Source: Drechmeria coniospora (taxonomy: Eukaryota > Ascomycota > Sordariomycetes > Hypocreales > Ophiocordycipitaceae). Taken from it: a DNA stretch of 64,000 bases. Both the position numbers and the translations under genes were made by a program. The notes below the pieces were generated by a model. That model saw nothing but the letters and a program-made list of their open reading frames with translations, ran no database searches and had not been told where the DNA came from. Shown here in pieces: positions 1-10,968 of this stretch. Location: positions 496,001 through 560,000 of the forward strand of contig NC_054389.1 in assembly GCF_001625195.1 (NCBI RefSeq). Reading direction: 5' to 3'. Each line of letters begins with the position of its first letter. Position 1 is the stretch's first letter.

Positions 1-30
1 GACGCTCGCTCTGCTAATTGTCTTGGCCGT

Positions 31-98
31 CGGCTTCGGCTCCGGCTCCGGCTCCGGCTTCGGCTCCGGCTCCAGCTTCGGCTTCGGCTCCGGCTCCC
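31..98. repeat. GGCTCC/GGCTTC hexanucleotide repeat
   Basis: About eleven imperfect copies of GGCTCC/GGCTTC. Read on the plus strand they give a Gly-Ser-Phe run in a short open frame that has no other protein-like features, so I treat this as a simple repeat in the upstream region of the bZIP gene. The rest of 1-621 shows no gene I can support. Confidence 0.8.
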
Positions 99-621
99 TC
101 CCTTGCGCATCCTTTCTCTCGTGCATTCTTCGCATTCAACCGCGGCTAACTTGGAAGCAGGGACCATCTCGAGTTCAAAGAGGCCTTTTTCGGGAAGCGC
201 AAGCCGGCATTCGCAGACACGTTGGCGCACGACGCACCTCGTACGTTTCCGTGGTGGACAGAGACGTCGGTGGAGGTGCCGAGAAAGGCAGAGACGAAGA
301 TGGGGAGCAGTAAACTGTAAGACTCTCCACGTCAGGGAGCAGTGGCCATGGTGGTGATGGTTGAGACAGGGGTAGCAGCCATCTGTCTTTTCCGTATACC
401 GGGCTCCATCCACACGTACAAGCAAGAACAATGTATCTAAAAACGAATGTCTCTGTCCATGATTCAGGACGTCACCCACGGACTGACCGTGCGCGCATGA
501 TGAGCTGATGATGGAGGCCATGCCGAGCCGAGGGATCCCCACAGGGGAGCCGGCCAGGCAGGGGTGAGCCGACCCATATGAAGGCCACCCCCCGTTTCCA
601 TGGCGTCACGCTCGCATCCAA

Positions 622-2276
622 ATGAATATTCCTCCCGGAAAAGATTGGTCAGTCGGTATGGAAACCTGCGGCAACGACGACGTCACGGAAGTGGGAGAAA
701 TGTCCGGCCTTGGATACGGAGTCGGTCCGCACATGCGGCTCGGAACGGGGCCGGGCCGGGCGGGATCGGACCGGACGAGGCCCGACATGGCCGGCGGCCT
801 CCTCGTCGGCAGCATCGTCGGCACCGACGGCAGCGCCGACCTCACGGCCCTTCTCTCTTCCTCGTACTACCCGACGCCCCCGGCACCGTCGCTGCCGTAC
901 CAGCAGCCCATCTTTGGCAACCTCGCCCTCCCCGGCGGCTTACAGTTTGGCTACTCGGACATCTTCGGCGAGCTCTTGCCGAGCTTACCCTCCTCCGGCC
1001 CGTCCGCCGCAGCCGCTGCCGGTGTCGTGACCGAGGTTTCCCAGGTCGTCGACGAAAGCAGGAAACGCAAGCGGCGAGCGTCAAACTCCGGGACCACGAC
1101 GGCGAGGCGCGCCGGACGGCCGCGAAAAAATACAGAGGAATCGCAAGGAGAGGATCCCGACGAGGTGAGTTCGCGTCCACCCAGACGGCATGGGAGCCGA
1201 CGAAAGCGTGTGGGAACTCTGCTCAGTCTGTTCAGCGTCGCCGAAGACAGGTCCGGGTCGCCCAGCGGGCCTACCGCTCTCGCAAGGAGTCGCACGTCTC
1301 CTTTCTCTCCGAGCGCGTCGCCCAACTTGAGACGGCCATCGACAGCATGAGCTCGGCCATCATCTCCTTTACGGATGAACTGACTCGGTCGGGTGTCCTG
1401 GTCCGGCACGCGGAGCTCACGAGCTGCCTGCGCGAGACGATCCAAACCTGCCTCCGGCTCGTCAAAGCTTCGGCTGGCGAGGAGGAGGAGGCGTCCGAAC
1501 GGTCGGTGACGCCGACCGGGTCGAGCTCCGTCCTGCTGGCGCTGCCGCGGGCCTTCAATGCACTCCCCGTCGCCGCCGTCGACAGCTTCCTGCTTCAGAG
1601 GGCGACGTCGGGCCTCGCGGCGACGCCACTGGCCGTCACCGACATCGACTTCTCGCTCCTCATGGACCGCCTGCACCTGGGGGTCGTCTACCACGGCTAC
1701 CTCGCTCTCGCGGACCCGTCGACTTCCCTCGAGCGTGTCCGGCGGCACTTTGTCCTGCTCTCCACCGTCCTGGACCGCGGACGTATGGTCGCCTTCTTTG
1801 CCGCGGCCCTGCATGCCAAGATGAGCAGCCGCCGACTCGACGAGGATCGCGAGTGGGAAGCGGTGCCCTTCTTTCGCATCGGAGGTGCAGGCTCTCACTA
1901 CTCGCGGCCGCCGTCGTCGGTCGCCGTCTACCCCAGTCGCGCGCAAACCTGGCGCAACGTCACCGTCCCGCTCTCCCTCTTCTCCGCCGACGTTCGGAAG
2001 CACTTTGAAGGCGACTGGTTCGACATGCAGGACTTGGAGTGTCATCTGCGCAAGAGAACGGCTCAGCTGGTGGTCTCGACGACGACGACGCCCATCATTC
2101 ATGTTGCCCGCTTGGTTCACGGTACTCATGCTCGCCCACCATCATGAACCCTTTCCCTTGCTGACGGAACGACAGGCTTGCTCAACAAGTCGGCCAGTCT
2201 CGGCCGCTCCGCCGGTTTCCGACGTTGCGACGTTGACGAGGCCTTTCACGCTGCTATCGCGACGGCGCCAGCTTGA
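622..2276 (+). CDS. Fungal bZIP transcription factor
   Basis: Nuclear DNA-binding regulator. Model: exons 622-1164, 1236-2121, 2176-2276 (509 aa). Splicing at 1165 (GTGAGT..CAG) joins a basic patch and an AT-hook-like GRPRK motif (about 165-171) to the basic region at residues 182-200, which contains QVRVAQRAYRSRKE, followed by heptad leucines. The second intron (GTACTC..GACAG) restores a C-terminal segment ending GFRRCDVDEAF, which resembles the tails of related fungal bZIP proteins; without it the frame ends early at 2147. The invariant Asn of classical bZIP (NxxAQRxxR) is Val here, as in a known fungal subgroup. The N-terminal 160 residues are low complexity (G, P, S, A). Targets are unknown. 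An alternative ATG at 600 is in a different frame before the first intron and is not used. Confidence 0.82.
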
Positions 2277-4004
2277 TACGAGCCCGTTGGGCCGTCCAAA
2301 CGGTCGCCGGAGCGGAAGCTGTCGTCGAGCACGAAGCCTTGTTGCTTTTCATGTCACTTCTTTCTCTTGCACACAGCACAAGGCGGTCATGTACGGTGAT
2401 GACCATGCGACGACATGACTTGATGTAAACGAGTTTGCATGTGTCTCATTATATGTGATTATTCACATGAGCACTCCGCGCACGGGTTCGCATGTGTATC
2501 CGATTATTCGTTCAAGGGTTTGTAAGTGACGATGACTATTCGAGCGCATGAATGATTTATACAATTACTCGCATGCTCACTGCCGTAAACGAGCTGGTAT
2601 GTGTAATTATATATTATTATTCACGTATGTACCCCCGTGTATGATTTCACATGTGTATAGGATTGTTCACATAAGAGATTATATGTGATAATGATAATAC
2701 GAATGCCTGGCTTGATTTATTCAATCATCTACTTGCGCACGCCCGTAGTCGACTTTGCATGTGTCTAATTATAGATGATTATTCACCCGAGCACTGCCGT
2801 ACACCAGTTGGCATGTGTATTTTGTATACGAATTTTTGCGTGAGCACGAGTTTGTATGTGCAGAATGATCCTGACACATAGTTGGATTCGTGCCATGTCT
2901 CACACGTGCACTCCCGTTGAAAGGGGCAAGGGGTTCGTGCAACTATGAACGAGGGTTCTCTTGCTTGCTTCGTTTTCTTCAAGTGCTAGCAATGGTAGGG
3001 TGAAGCGTTGAGAAGCACCATGCAATCACTCGTATTGATACTGATAGGCATCGAGGACGGCAAGTTTGCATCGTGACGAGCAAGAACATATCCATCCACA
3101 TACAGGGACACCTCCTTCATTCAATATGCCGTACTGTATGCCGTAGCCAAATGTAGTAAGCATACTCCGTAGTGCGAGGTCCGTTCAAATATTCCCACCA
3201 TCCCTTGAGGAATGGGTCGCAGATATTCAAGGACCGGGCTCCTCCTTAAACTGTAGATGGATGGGCTGTCAGAATGTCATCTCAAGCACGCTAGTTTCAC
3301 TGCAGTCTCACATTCAAGTGACGACGGGACAATTAGTTATTACTCTTCTCCACAGCCTACATGTGTGTGGTGCATAATAATAGTCTCTTATCTAAAACAG
3401 ACTTTGAAATCGAGTCCCGATTTGGCCATACCAGGGGGGACTATAGCGGCACCTATTAGGTCGGTCGAGCCATAACCCGGCCTAGGTGTATGCCATTTAG
3501 TAGCAGCCAGACGATGACGCGTGGTGGACGAGAGAGTGAAACGATGGTAGTTGAAGGCCGAACGCGGATGCCCTACCGCCGAATTTGAATCATGAATCAC
3601 TCTCCAAGTTCCAGGCGGCAAAGACGACTGCTGTTCGAAACCAGTTGAGTCGCCAGTTGTCGTTGAAAAGTGTACGCATTACTCATACCTCGCCGTGGCA
3701 CGCCTTGGTCAAACTCGGCCCGCTGGCAGAGTAGAGAAATAGAAGGAAGACGACTCGTCCATCGACTCGCATGCATGAATTGGTTTTCTCAGATCATGAC
3801 TAGTCACCCAGGCCTGGCTGTCGCAAGTTGTCGCAGCAGGTTGTCGCCTATGTGCCGGCAGCAAAGCTCCGTTTGCTCTCTCGTATGCGAGGCCGACGGA
3901 GCAAGTGTCCAGCGTAGAATATAAAATACTCGAGCCATCTCGATGGAAACAGACTTTATCCTCACCACCCCTGAAAACAAGCCGCCGAGCCTTGCGACAC
4001 CAAA
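2277..4004. other. Intergenic, AT-rich, no gene seen
   Basis: No supported gene in 1.7 kb. It holds the degenerate repeat block at 2420-2860. Nothing in 2860-3950 looks like a conserved protein on either strand. A TATA-like AATATAAAATAC lies at about 3918, some 85 bp before the ATG of the secreted protein, and could be its core promoter. Confidence 0.55.
2420..2860. repeat. Degenerate tandem repeat, AT-rich
   Basis: Repeated variants of TTTGCATGTGT, ATTATATGTGATTATTCAC and GAGCACTGCCGTA recur roughly every 60-170 bp with many substitutions. The best-matching pair is at about 2430-2480 and 2752-2800. It looks like an old, diverged array rather than a mobile element; no terminal repeats are visible. 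Confidence 0.6.
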
Positions 4005-4736
4005 ATGCCCAACTTGAAGAGCACCATCCTCGCCGGCGCCGTCGCTGTCGGCGTTGCCTCGGCCCAGGAGACTTGGACAATGCAGAGAATCAGCTATCGA
4101 ATCCCGGCTGAATTGGTTGGCGATACGTGCCATCCGGACGGCACCTATTCCCTTGGAGTTGCGGGCCGACCCATCCCCCCTTGCATCGCGAAGCAGATCA
4201 TCTCGACCAAGTGCGAGCAGATCTCGGGATTCCTGGACGACAAGGAGAATAAAGTCAAGGCGTTGGTCTATCAGAATTGCCTCTTTGGCGAAGGAAGTTC
4301 CTACGAGAAAGACATGGCAGGCTGCCTACGCTGCAAGCTTGACAGCGGCGTGTACTCCAAGGACGAGCACGACTTCTGGTCCGCTGCCCAACGTGAGGCC
4401 GTTGCCGAATTCAAGCAAAACATGACGGGCGGATCGAAGGAAGAAGTCACAAAGCATCCCGATTCCTTCTGGGGATCCGTTCTCGGCCAGATCCATTGGG
4501 AGCGATATCCGTCCTCGGGCACTAGGGGGGGAACGACCACGGGGAGTGCTTCAACGCCAGTAGACTACATCCAAAACATCGGGAGCGCCAAGTCTCCGAG
4601 CAATCTCTCCCGCCGCGGCGGCCATGCTGGCGAGCCACATAAAATGAAGCTGCAGAAAATACGGGAGCGATCTGGCGAGCTAAAGGTTTCCATTCTCAGC
4701 ACGCATGGCAGCGTCATCGGCATCCATGTGGCTTGA
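4005..4736 (+). CDS. Small secreted cysteine-containing protein
   Basis: 243 aa, single exon. The N-terminus has a clear signal peptide, with basic MPNLK, a hydrophobic core and a likely cleavage after VASA before QETW. The mature part has six cysteines (DTC, PPC, TKC, QNC, AGC, LRC), an even number compatible with three disulfides, including a CLRC pair at about residue 105. One N-glycosylation sequon (QNMT) is visible. The C-terminal third is Ser/Gly/basic and lacks cysteine. I do not recognise a catalytic domain. Size, signal and cysteines fit a fungal secreted effector-like protein, but that role is inference. It is followed by a 117-bp tandem duplication. Confidence 0.75.
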   Translation: MPNLKSTILAGAVAVGVASAQETWTMQRISYRIPAELVGDTCHPDGTYSLGVAGRPIPPCIAKQIISTKCEQISGFLDDKENKVKALVYQNCLFGEGSSYEKDMAGCLRCKLDSGVYSKDEHDFWSAAQREAVAEFKQNMTGGSKEEVTKHPDSFWGSVLGQIHWERYPSSGTRGGTTTGSASTPVDYIQNIGSAKSPSNLSRRGGHAGEPHKMKLQKIRERSGELKVSILSTHGSVIGIHVA

Positions 4737-4856
4737 AGCTCTCGGCCCGGCCGTGATACAATCGCTTCATGGTCCGAAGAGACTCTATCAGACGAATTGC
4801 ATCAGATTGTAGCCAAATAAAGGCGATACAATCTCTGGACCCCTCACAAGAATCGG

Positions 4857-5090
4857 CCTCCTTGTTGTTGCAAGGGCCTTGTTGTTTGGTTGTTGAGGAT
4901 GGCCAGAAGGAGCCGGCGTGTTTGTCGAGGCTCATGATGGTCTGAGCTCGTCTGCCTCTTTATTCGCGAGATTCCTCCTTGTTGTCGCAAGGGCCTTGTT
5001 GTTTGGGAGTTGAAGATGGCCAGAAGGAGCCGGCGTGTTTGTCGAGGCTCATGATGGTCTGAGCTCGTCTGCCTCTTTACTTGCGAGATT
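4857..5090. repeat. 117-bp tandem duplication
   Basis: Two adjacent copies, 4857-4973 and 4974-5090, differ at only a handful of positions. Both contain GGCCAGAAGGAGCCGGCG. The array begins 120 bp after the stop of the secreted protein gene, so it probably lies in or just past its 3' UTR. Confidence 0.92.
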
Positions 5091-6430
5091 GGATTTCCAG
5101 CTTCCTTGACTGTTAGTACGGAGTGATGGACTCTTTTGCAGGGCGCATAGCGAATATTTAGGCAGGAATACCATCACTTTCTTGGTTTTATAGAGCACTG
5201 CCATGTAGCCGTACAAGTACAAATTTTGCCATCATACATTCATACAACAAACAACGTGCTTGCACTTTATTCTATTCTAGTAGTACATACAATGCGTTCT
5301 ATTATTGTTGCCAAAGGTTGGCCCCTCTCCTTGCTGAAGTACATGCAGCAACAGTCGCGTCGGGCAGGGGTCGATCCGGATACCAATGGGACTGGTCCAG
5401 GTAGCCTTCTTCGTAACCCGCCGTTGACCCAGGGTTGGAAGTTGATCCTCTGTTAACCCAGGGTTGAAGGATAATCCAGGCAGCTACAAGCAGGTGCCGC
5501 AATGGACGGTAACGAAAGGCCACGGGAAGTAAACATCTCGCCTAGCATCAGTATACTTTGTGCTAATGCATTTCCGTATTTTACTCTTTTGTCATTGCAT
5601 ATACTATGATGTCTCGCCCTGATCCTAAGTGTACTCTAGTAAGAAACTTACACCTATGCCTGTAACTGAGTATTACCTGTATCACTACTTTGTACTCCCA
5701 TAGTGTTGTTCGGTGGAAGCTCATACAACATGGCAGCAAATATGCCGGTACACGATGGAACGTCCACAGAGAGAGTACACTTCGATACCTACAGCATCGA
5801 GTCAACGGCATTGTACTGTGATGCGACGATCCCTGTTCCACTAATTATCCCACCGCAGTACTGTGATTATCCTGCTGGAAGTACGCAGCACGCCGTACAT
5901 GTACTTAATAGTGTGCTCTCGCTCTGAACGGTGAAGCATGTGCTCCAAAGACGGATGCCCTTCTCGAATCCCCCAGACATCATGTGCCAGTAGGATAGAG
6001 TAGGGCGCATTTCAGTGTGTACGGTTACGCCTAAACTTGATAAAAACTTGGGCATGCGATGAGGGAAGGCGGCGGTGCGTCATGGCACGATTCAGCACAA
6101 ACTGTAGCACTTGACTGCGTGCCTCCATCTGGACGTGAGGCACATGCGACACAAGGATCCCAGAATAAGCCGAATTCTCGACGGTGTTGACCAAATCACA
6201 CAATAAACCAACGGCTCGACGAAAACAGACTGTTCCAACCACTCGGGAAACGGATGTCGACGCCCTTCGTGGAGAGGCTCGTTGCCTCGAAGTCTCCGTC
6301 TCCATTCGGACCGCAGAATCGGCGGCGAGCTTTTCCACGCAACGCAGGGATCGGAGGACGGGGTACGTAAAATACTTGAAATGTGATTCCGTCATGTACG
6401 CGTACCTACACTGGTGATGCGAAGAAGAGA

Positions 6431-6472
6431 TAATTAATTAATTAATTAATTATTAATTATTAACAATAATAC
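6431..6472. repeat. TAAT/TTAA microsatellite
   Basis: A run of AATT/TAAT units interrupted near the end, about 170 bp upstream of the NUP53 start. Confidence 0.9.
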
Positions 6473-6639
6473 TGTTAAGTATTTCGAGCACGCTGGTCGT
6501 GGTGGAGTGAACGTGTGTGGGCGGAATCGGAGAAACCAATTTCCGGTTCCCAACCTCCGTTGCCGGTGCTACCTCTGGATGTCTATTCTATGCTCCAGCT
6601 GGACAACATTCAACTTCCTCCCCCAAGCTCCCGCTCAGG

Positions 6640-7921
6640 ATGGCTCCCCTCATCCTTCACAATGTGCCTGACGACGAGTGCTACGTCGGCGACGATGGCG
6701 TCAAGCGGCCGTACGCCATGATCTTCAACCAGTACGTCCCTCGTCGTCGGCCAGGCAGGCAACCAACCGCCTCGACTTTGGCTAACGGAGGGTCCAAACA
6801 GACACGACGCTCCGTCGACGCGCTCTCGACGAAACATTGCCGAGTCTGGCTCCTTTGGCAAGTCGACTCGCCGCTCGCGCTCCCGGACGGGCACGCCGGC
6901 CCGCGGCGCTCGCGAGAACCCGACGCTCGCGGCCGCCGACCGCCTCTTCGGCGACTGGGTATCCAACCAGGCCACGGCGCCGGCCGCCAACGGCCGCAAG
7001 GGCAACGCGCAGCAGGCCCAGCAGGACGAGGCGGCGACGGCCGGGCCGAGGGTGCCGGCGTCGCAGCCGGTCGAGATGATGCTCCGCGGCTACCGCTCGG
7101 CGACGCAGCAGTACGCGGCCGTCGGCCACTACGAGGCGCTCGCCGGCGCCATCCTCGAGGACTACCCGCGCGACCCGCCGGCGACGCAGCGGCGCTACAA
7201 GTCGGAGCTGCGAGACCCGGCCCTCAGGCGGCGCAGGACGCTGACGGCGGACGAGCGCGCCCTCGTCAACCGGGCCGACGGCGGCGAGCACTGGGTCAAG
7301 GTGACGTTTGAGACGACGGAAGCGGCCGACGCCGCCGCCTACGCGAGCCCGCAGCTCATCCTCGGCCACCTCGTCCACGCCGAGCCGTACCGCGGCATCC
7401 CACCCCGCGACGAGGCCTGCCCAGAGGAGACTCGGGACGACGAGGGGTCCCGGGGCGGCGCGGCGGCGACGCCCAAGCCCAAGCAGGGCATGCCCTCGGT
7501 CTTTAGGAGCCGGCTGCTCGACCTCTCGCCGGCCGGCTCGCACGCGTCGAGCCAGACGATGGACACGACCACCATGTCCCCCTCGCACTCGTCGGCGACG
7601 GTCACGGACGGCCCGGCGGCAGAGGCCATGGAGCCGGCCGAGGACAGCGTCTTCTGCCGTCGCATCCCCACGGCCCGCCGCGCACGCCTGCTGCCGGCCG
7701 AGCAGGCGCTGCTGCCGCAGCAGTCGGTGGTGCAGCGCGTCACGGGCGCCGTGCCCCTGTTCAAGTGGTTCGGCGGCAGCCTCATCGGCAACGAGGTGCC
7801 GCGGACCGAGACGGGCGAGTTTGACTGGTCCCGCGCGAGCCTCTACTGGAAGATGATTTGGTGGTTGGACGCCACCTTTGGCCTCTTCAAGGGGGACGTC
7901 TGCAGCGACAAGGAGGAGTGA
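6640..7921 (+). CDS. NUP53: Nucleoporin NUP53 (Nup35-type RRM)
   Basis: Nuclear pore complex linker nucleoporin. Model: exons 6640-6731 and 6802-7921 (403 aa). The donor GTACGT and acceptor AACAG give continuous MIFNQ-HDAPSTRSRR, matching the fungal NUP53 N-terminus, which continues with a basic SFGKSTRRSRSRTGTP segment. The Nup35-type RRM fold spans about residues 170-260, with WVKVTFET and the diagnostic ASPQLILGHLVHAEPYRG. The C-terminus has the hydrophobic LYWKMIWWLDATFGLF, as expected for the membrane-binding amphipathic helix that anchors the protein to the inner nuclear membrane. Length fits the fungal family. The gene is convergent with the IVY1-like gene; an 18-bp array starts about 50 bp after the stop. 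Confidence 0.9.
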
Positions 7922-7964
7922 GGGCGGGAGAGGAGTGAGGGCGGGACGGGAGAGGGTGCGGGAG

Positions 7965-8131
7965 AGGATGCGAGCACGGGAGATGATGCCGGCACGGGAG
8001 ATGATGCCGGCACGGGAGATGATGCCGGCACGGGAGATGATGCCGGCACGGGAGATGATGCCGGCACGGGAGATGATGCCGGCACGGGAAAGGGTACGGG
8101 CACGGGAAAGGGTACGGGAACGGGCACGGGC
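7965..8131. repeat. 18-bp minisatellite
   Basis: Six perfect copies of ATGATGCCGGCACGGGAG (first core at 7983, then every 18 bp to about 8090), followed by decayed GGCACGGGAAAGGGTAC units. It fills the short interval between the convergent stops of NUP53 and the IVY1-like gene, so both 3' UTRs probably contain it. Confidence 0.95.
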
Positions 8132-8203
8132 GTCGGGCGTTGGCGGTTGAAAAATACATGTACACGATGCTTCCGCTACAGGGAATGATGATGAGAGGGC
8201 TGG

Positions 8204-9553
8204 CTATTCCGCTCCCTCCGGCGACCTCTGGCGCGCCGACTCGGCGTCGGACGCAGACTCGGCTCGCGAAAGCGACGGCGGCGTCGTGGACCCGTCCCTC
8301 GGCGAACGGCCACGGCTCCGGCGCGAGCCTGGCCGTCCTCGTATCGTCTCGTCGGCGAAGCCGTCGTCGTCGGCGAAGCCTTCGGGCGACGCGGCCAGCC
8401 CCATGGCCGCGAGCGAGTCGATAGTCACGTCGGCCGGCACCCGGCGCAGCGGCTGGGGCGAAAAGGGCCTCGGGCCCCGCGGCCGGCAGAGGTCGGTCGG
8501 GAAGTCGTCGTCGCCGGCGTCGGTGCCGTCGGTGGCCTCGTTTCGGTACCCTTGGCCGCCGTCCATGGTGAGCATGCTGTCGCTCCGCGTCGGCGCCGCG
8601 TCGTGGGCCGTGTCGGCGAGGATGCTCCGCGGCGGCAGGATGGAGAAGAGCGCGGGCGACTCGACGCCGCCGGCGGCGGTGGCGGCCGACGAGGCGGCGG
8701 CCGACGCGGCGTGGGCGTCGTCAAAGGCGAACAGGTCCTGGCCCTTCTCCAGCAGGTCGTCGAGCCCGCCGCCGGTCCAGCCCTTGCGGGCGAGGCTCTC
8801 GAAAATGTCCACCTCGGCGCGGACGAGGCTGCAGCTGGCGTCGACGATGCGCGCGCTCGTCTCCTGGCTCTCGCGCAGCAGGGCGCGGGCGTGGTCGGCG
8901 TGCAGGCTCGTGAGGCCGTCGAGCTTGGCCGTCAGGTCGACGAGGTGGGCGCGGAAGCGGCCGACGTCGCGGCGGCGCTGGCGGTGCAGCTGGAGGCCCT
9001 CCTTCTCGAGCCGCTTGACCTCGCGGCTCTGGGCCTTGATCTTCTGCTGGTACGTGTCGGCCTCGTCGTCGATGACGCAGCGCCACCGGTCGAGGTCGTG
9101 CAGCAGCGGCACCTCGAAGGCGCGGTAGACGGTGTCGGAGAGGATCTGCTGGTGATTGGCCACGAGGTGGTGGACGCCCGAGGCCGAGAGCAGCGTGTCG
9201 GCCGTGCAGGCGCCGCCGCCGGGCGCGAAGCCGGCCGAGACGGCGCCCGTGGGGGCGACGGGCTCGGCCCGCGCTTCCTTGAGCCGCGCGCAGGACTCGA
9301 GGGCCGAGCCGAAGGAGGAGGCGGCCGAGGAGAGCGAGGCGAGGGCGAGACGGTAGGCCTTGGCCGAGGCGACGAGGTCGGCGTAGGCTTCGTGCGAGCG
9401 CTCGAGGTCGGCGCCGGTGAGGACGGCGTGGCCGGGCCGCGGCGCCGGCGGTGGCGGGAGGTTGAAGTGCGACATGGGGTTCGCCGTCGAGGCCAGGGAG
9501 TAGACGGGCGAGCTAGGCACGGGCGGGAGGTCGGACGACGCGTCCGGCTCCAT
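8204..9553 (-). CDS. IVY1-like BAR-type phospholipid-binding protein
   Basis: 449 aa, single exon. The N-terminus SHFNLPPPPAPRPGHAVLT, followed by DLERSHEAYADLVASAKAYR and the conserved SGVHHLVANHQQILSDTVYR, matches the fungal homologues of yeast Ivy1p, a vacuole-associated inverted-BAR protein that binds phospholipid, Vps33 and Ypt7. Residues about 45-285 are helix-rich with coiled-coil spacing, for example QQKIKAQSREVKRLEKEG. The C-terminal 160 residues are acidic, Ser/Pro-rich and probably disordered, ending in an RS-like stretch. I took the ATG at 9553, giving MEPDASSDLPPVPSS; the frame stays open further upstream through a repeat region that does not look coding. The alternative ATG at MSHFN would remove 26 residues. 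Confidence 0.8.
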   Translation of the reverse strand: MEPDASSDLPPVPSSPVYSLASTANPMSHFNLPPPPAPRPGHAVLTGADLERSHEAYADLVASAKAYRLALASLSSAASSFGSALESCARLKEARAEPVAPTGAVSAGFAPGGGACTADTLLSASGVHHLVANHQQILSDTVYRAFEVPLLHDLDRWRCVIDDEADTYQQKIKAQSREVKRLEKEGLQLHRQRRRDVGRFRAHLVDLTAKLDGLTSLHADHARALLRESQETSARIVDASCSLVRAEVDIFESLARKGWTGGGLDDLLEKGQDLFAFDDAHAASAAASSAATAAGGVESPALFSILPPRSILADTAHDAAPTRSDSMLTMDGGQGYRNEATDGTDAGDDDFPTDLCRPRGPRPFSPQPLRRVPADVTIDSLAAMGLAASPEGFADDDGFADETIRGRPGSRRSRGRSPRDGSTTPPSLSRAESASDAESARQRSPEGAE

Positions 9554-9911
9554 GGCGAACGGCTGACGGAGGGAGGGAAGGGGGGGGGAGCGTGATGGCG
9601 ATGCGTTTGTAGGGACTACATCGGACGGCTCGTCCGGCGCGGCGGGGGGCGCCTGAAAGGAGACGGCTCGCGCGCGTTGGCGATGCGACGAGCGACGGCC
9701 GAGGGGGAGGTGATGCTCTGTCGAGGACGGACGGCTCTTGATGGGCGACGAAGGATGACGGGTGATGTGGGTGATGGGTGATGCGGGTGATGGGTGATGA
9801 TGACGGGTGGCCGACCAGGCTAGGAACGACATTCCAGAGGGAAGGCGGTGAGGGGGCAGAAATGCGTCATGCACAATCGAAACAATGCAAGTGCGCCCCA
9901 GAAACGCGCTC

Positions 9912-9968
9912 CTTCTGGCACGAGCCACGGCTTCTGGCACGAGCCACGGCTTCTGGCACCAGCCACGC
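9912..9968. repeat. 19-bp repeat, three copies
   Basis: Three near-identical copies of CTTCTGGCACGAGCCACGG in direct orientation. Confidence 0.9.
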
Positions 9969-10009
9969 CTCGCCAGGGGGATACGGCACAGCCACCATGC
10001 CACAGCCAC

Positions 10010-10540
10010 TGATACACTTGCATATACGAGCGCTACAACAACTACTATTGCACGGAGTACACACGCAACCACTGCTACACCTACAGTGCAACCACTAATT
10101 ACTTCACCTACAACCACTACTACAGTACACCTACAGTGCAACCACTGCTACAGTACACCAGTGCATCCACTAATTACTTCACCTACAACCACTGCTACAG
10201 TACACCTACAGTGCATCCACTGCTACAATACACCTACAGTGCGTCCACTACTACACCTACAGAGCATCCACTACTATACCGACAGAGCATCCACTACTAC
10301 ACCTACAGTGCATCCACCACTACAACTACAGTGCATCCACCACTACACCTACTCCATATAACCACTACTACAAATACAACCACTGCTACACCTACAACCA
10401 CTACTACACCAACAACCACTACACTTACAGCACTTACAGCCACTATTACACCTACAACCACTACTACACCTACAGTACAACCACTATTACACCTATAGTC
10501 ACCTACAACCACACTACACCTATAGCCACCTACAACCTCT
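10010..10540. repeat. CACCTACA/CCACTACTACA degenerate minisatellite
   Basis: About 530 bp of A/C-rich sequence built from ACACCTACAGTGCA, ACCACTACTACA and CCATCCACT blocks, with no fixed unit length. The plus-strand frame gives a Thr-rich peptide, but the region has no start context or other protein feature, so I call it repeat only. Confidence 0.85.
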
Positions 10541-10714
10541 AGCCCATCGATCGGGTCGCCATGGGTATAGGTATAGTTGCGCCGCCAACCGCCTCGAGGC
10601 TCCATCGCTCTTCGTCGGCGGGCTATTCATCGATGCGAGCCTCGTCGGAGCGGTACTGCCGACAAGCGAGGGATGGTACGTGGCTGGTGAGCTCAAAGAG
10701 CAATGGCCGCAGTG

Positions 10715-10968
10715 GTGACGGCACTTGGTCGACAGGCAGAGGTCATTGCGGCCGTAACGGCACTTGGTCGACAGGAAGACGAGATCATCGCGGCCGTGAC
10801 GGCACTTGGTCGGCAGGCAGACGAGGTCATTACGGCCGTAACGGCACTTGGTCGGCAGGCAGACGAGATCATTGCGGCCGTGACGGCACTTGGTCGACAG
10901 GCAGACGAGATCATCGCGGCCGTGACGGCACTTGGTCGACAGGCAGACGGGGTCATCATGGCCGTACC
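10715..10968. repeat. 42-bp minisatellite open in three frames
   Basis: Six units (first 39 bp, then 42 bp) built on GTGACGGCACTTGGTCG plus ACAGGCAGACGAGATC plus ATCGCGGCC, spanning about 10715-10968. Because 42 is a multiple of 3, each frame repeats a fixed 14-residue peptide. One plus frame (10703-11053) reads VTALGRQADEIIAA per unit, which is two heptads long. No intron, promoter or conserved flank supports a gene. Confidence 0.93.

Larger units (their letters stand above)
4737..6639. other. Intergenic, no gene seen
   Basis: 1.9 kb without a supported gene. It contains the 117-bp duplication and a TAAT microsatellite. The longest frames (for example complement of 6012-6395) have no protein-like composition and no recognisable family. 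Confidence 0.5.

Noticed and set aside
600..2147. Single long 515-codon frame as the bZIP gene
   Set aside because: It reads through two introns in the wrong phase. Splicing at 1165-1235 and 2122-2175 gives a better N-terminus and a conserved C-terminus.
8552..9595. 347-codon plus-strand frame
   Set aside because: Antisense shadow of the IVY1-like gene; composition follows GC-rich codon mirrors and has no domain.
10136..10498. Thr-rich plus-strand frame
   Set aside because: Entirely produced by the CACCTACA repeat; no start context or flanking protein sequence.
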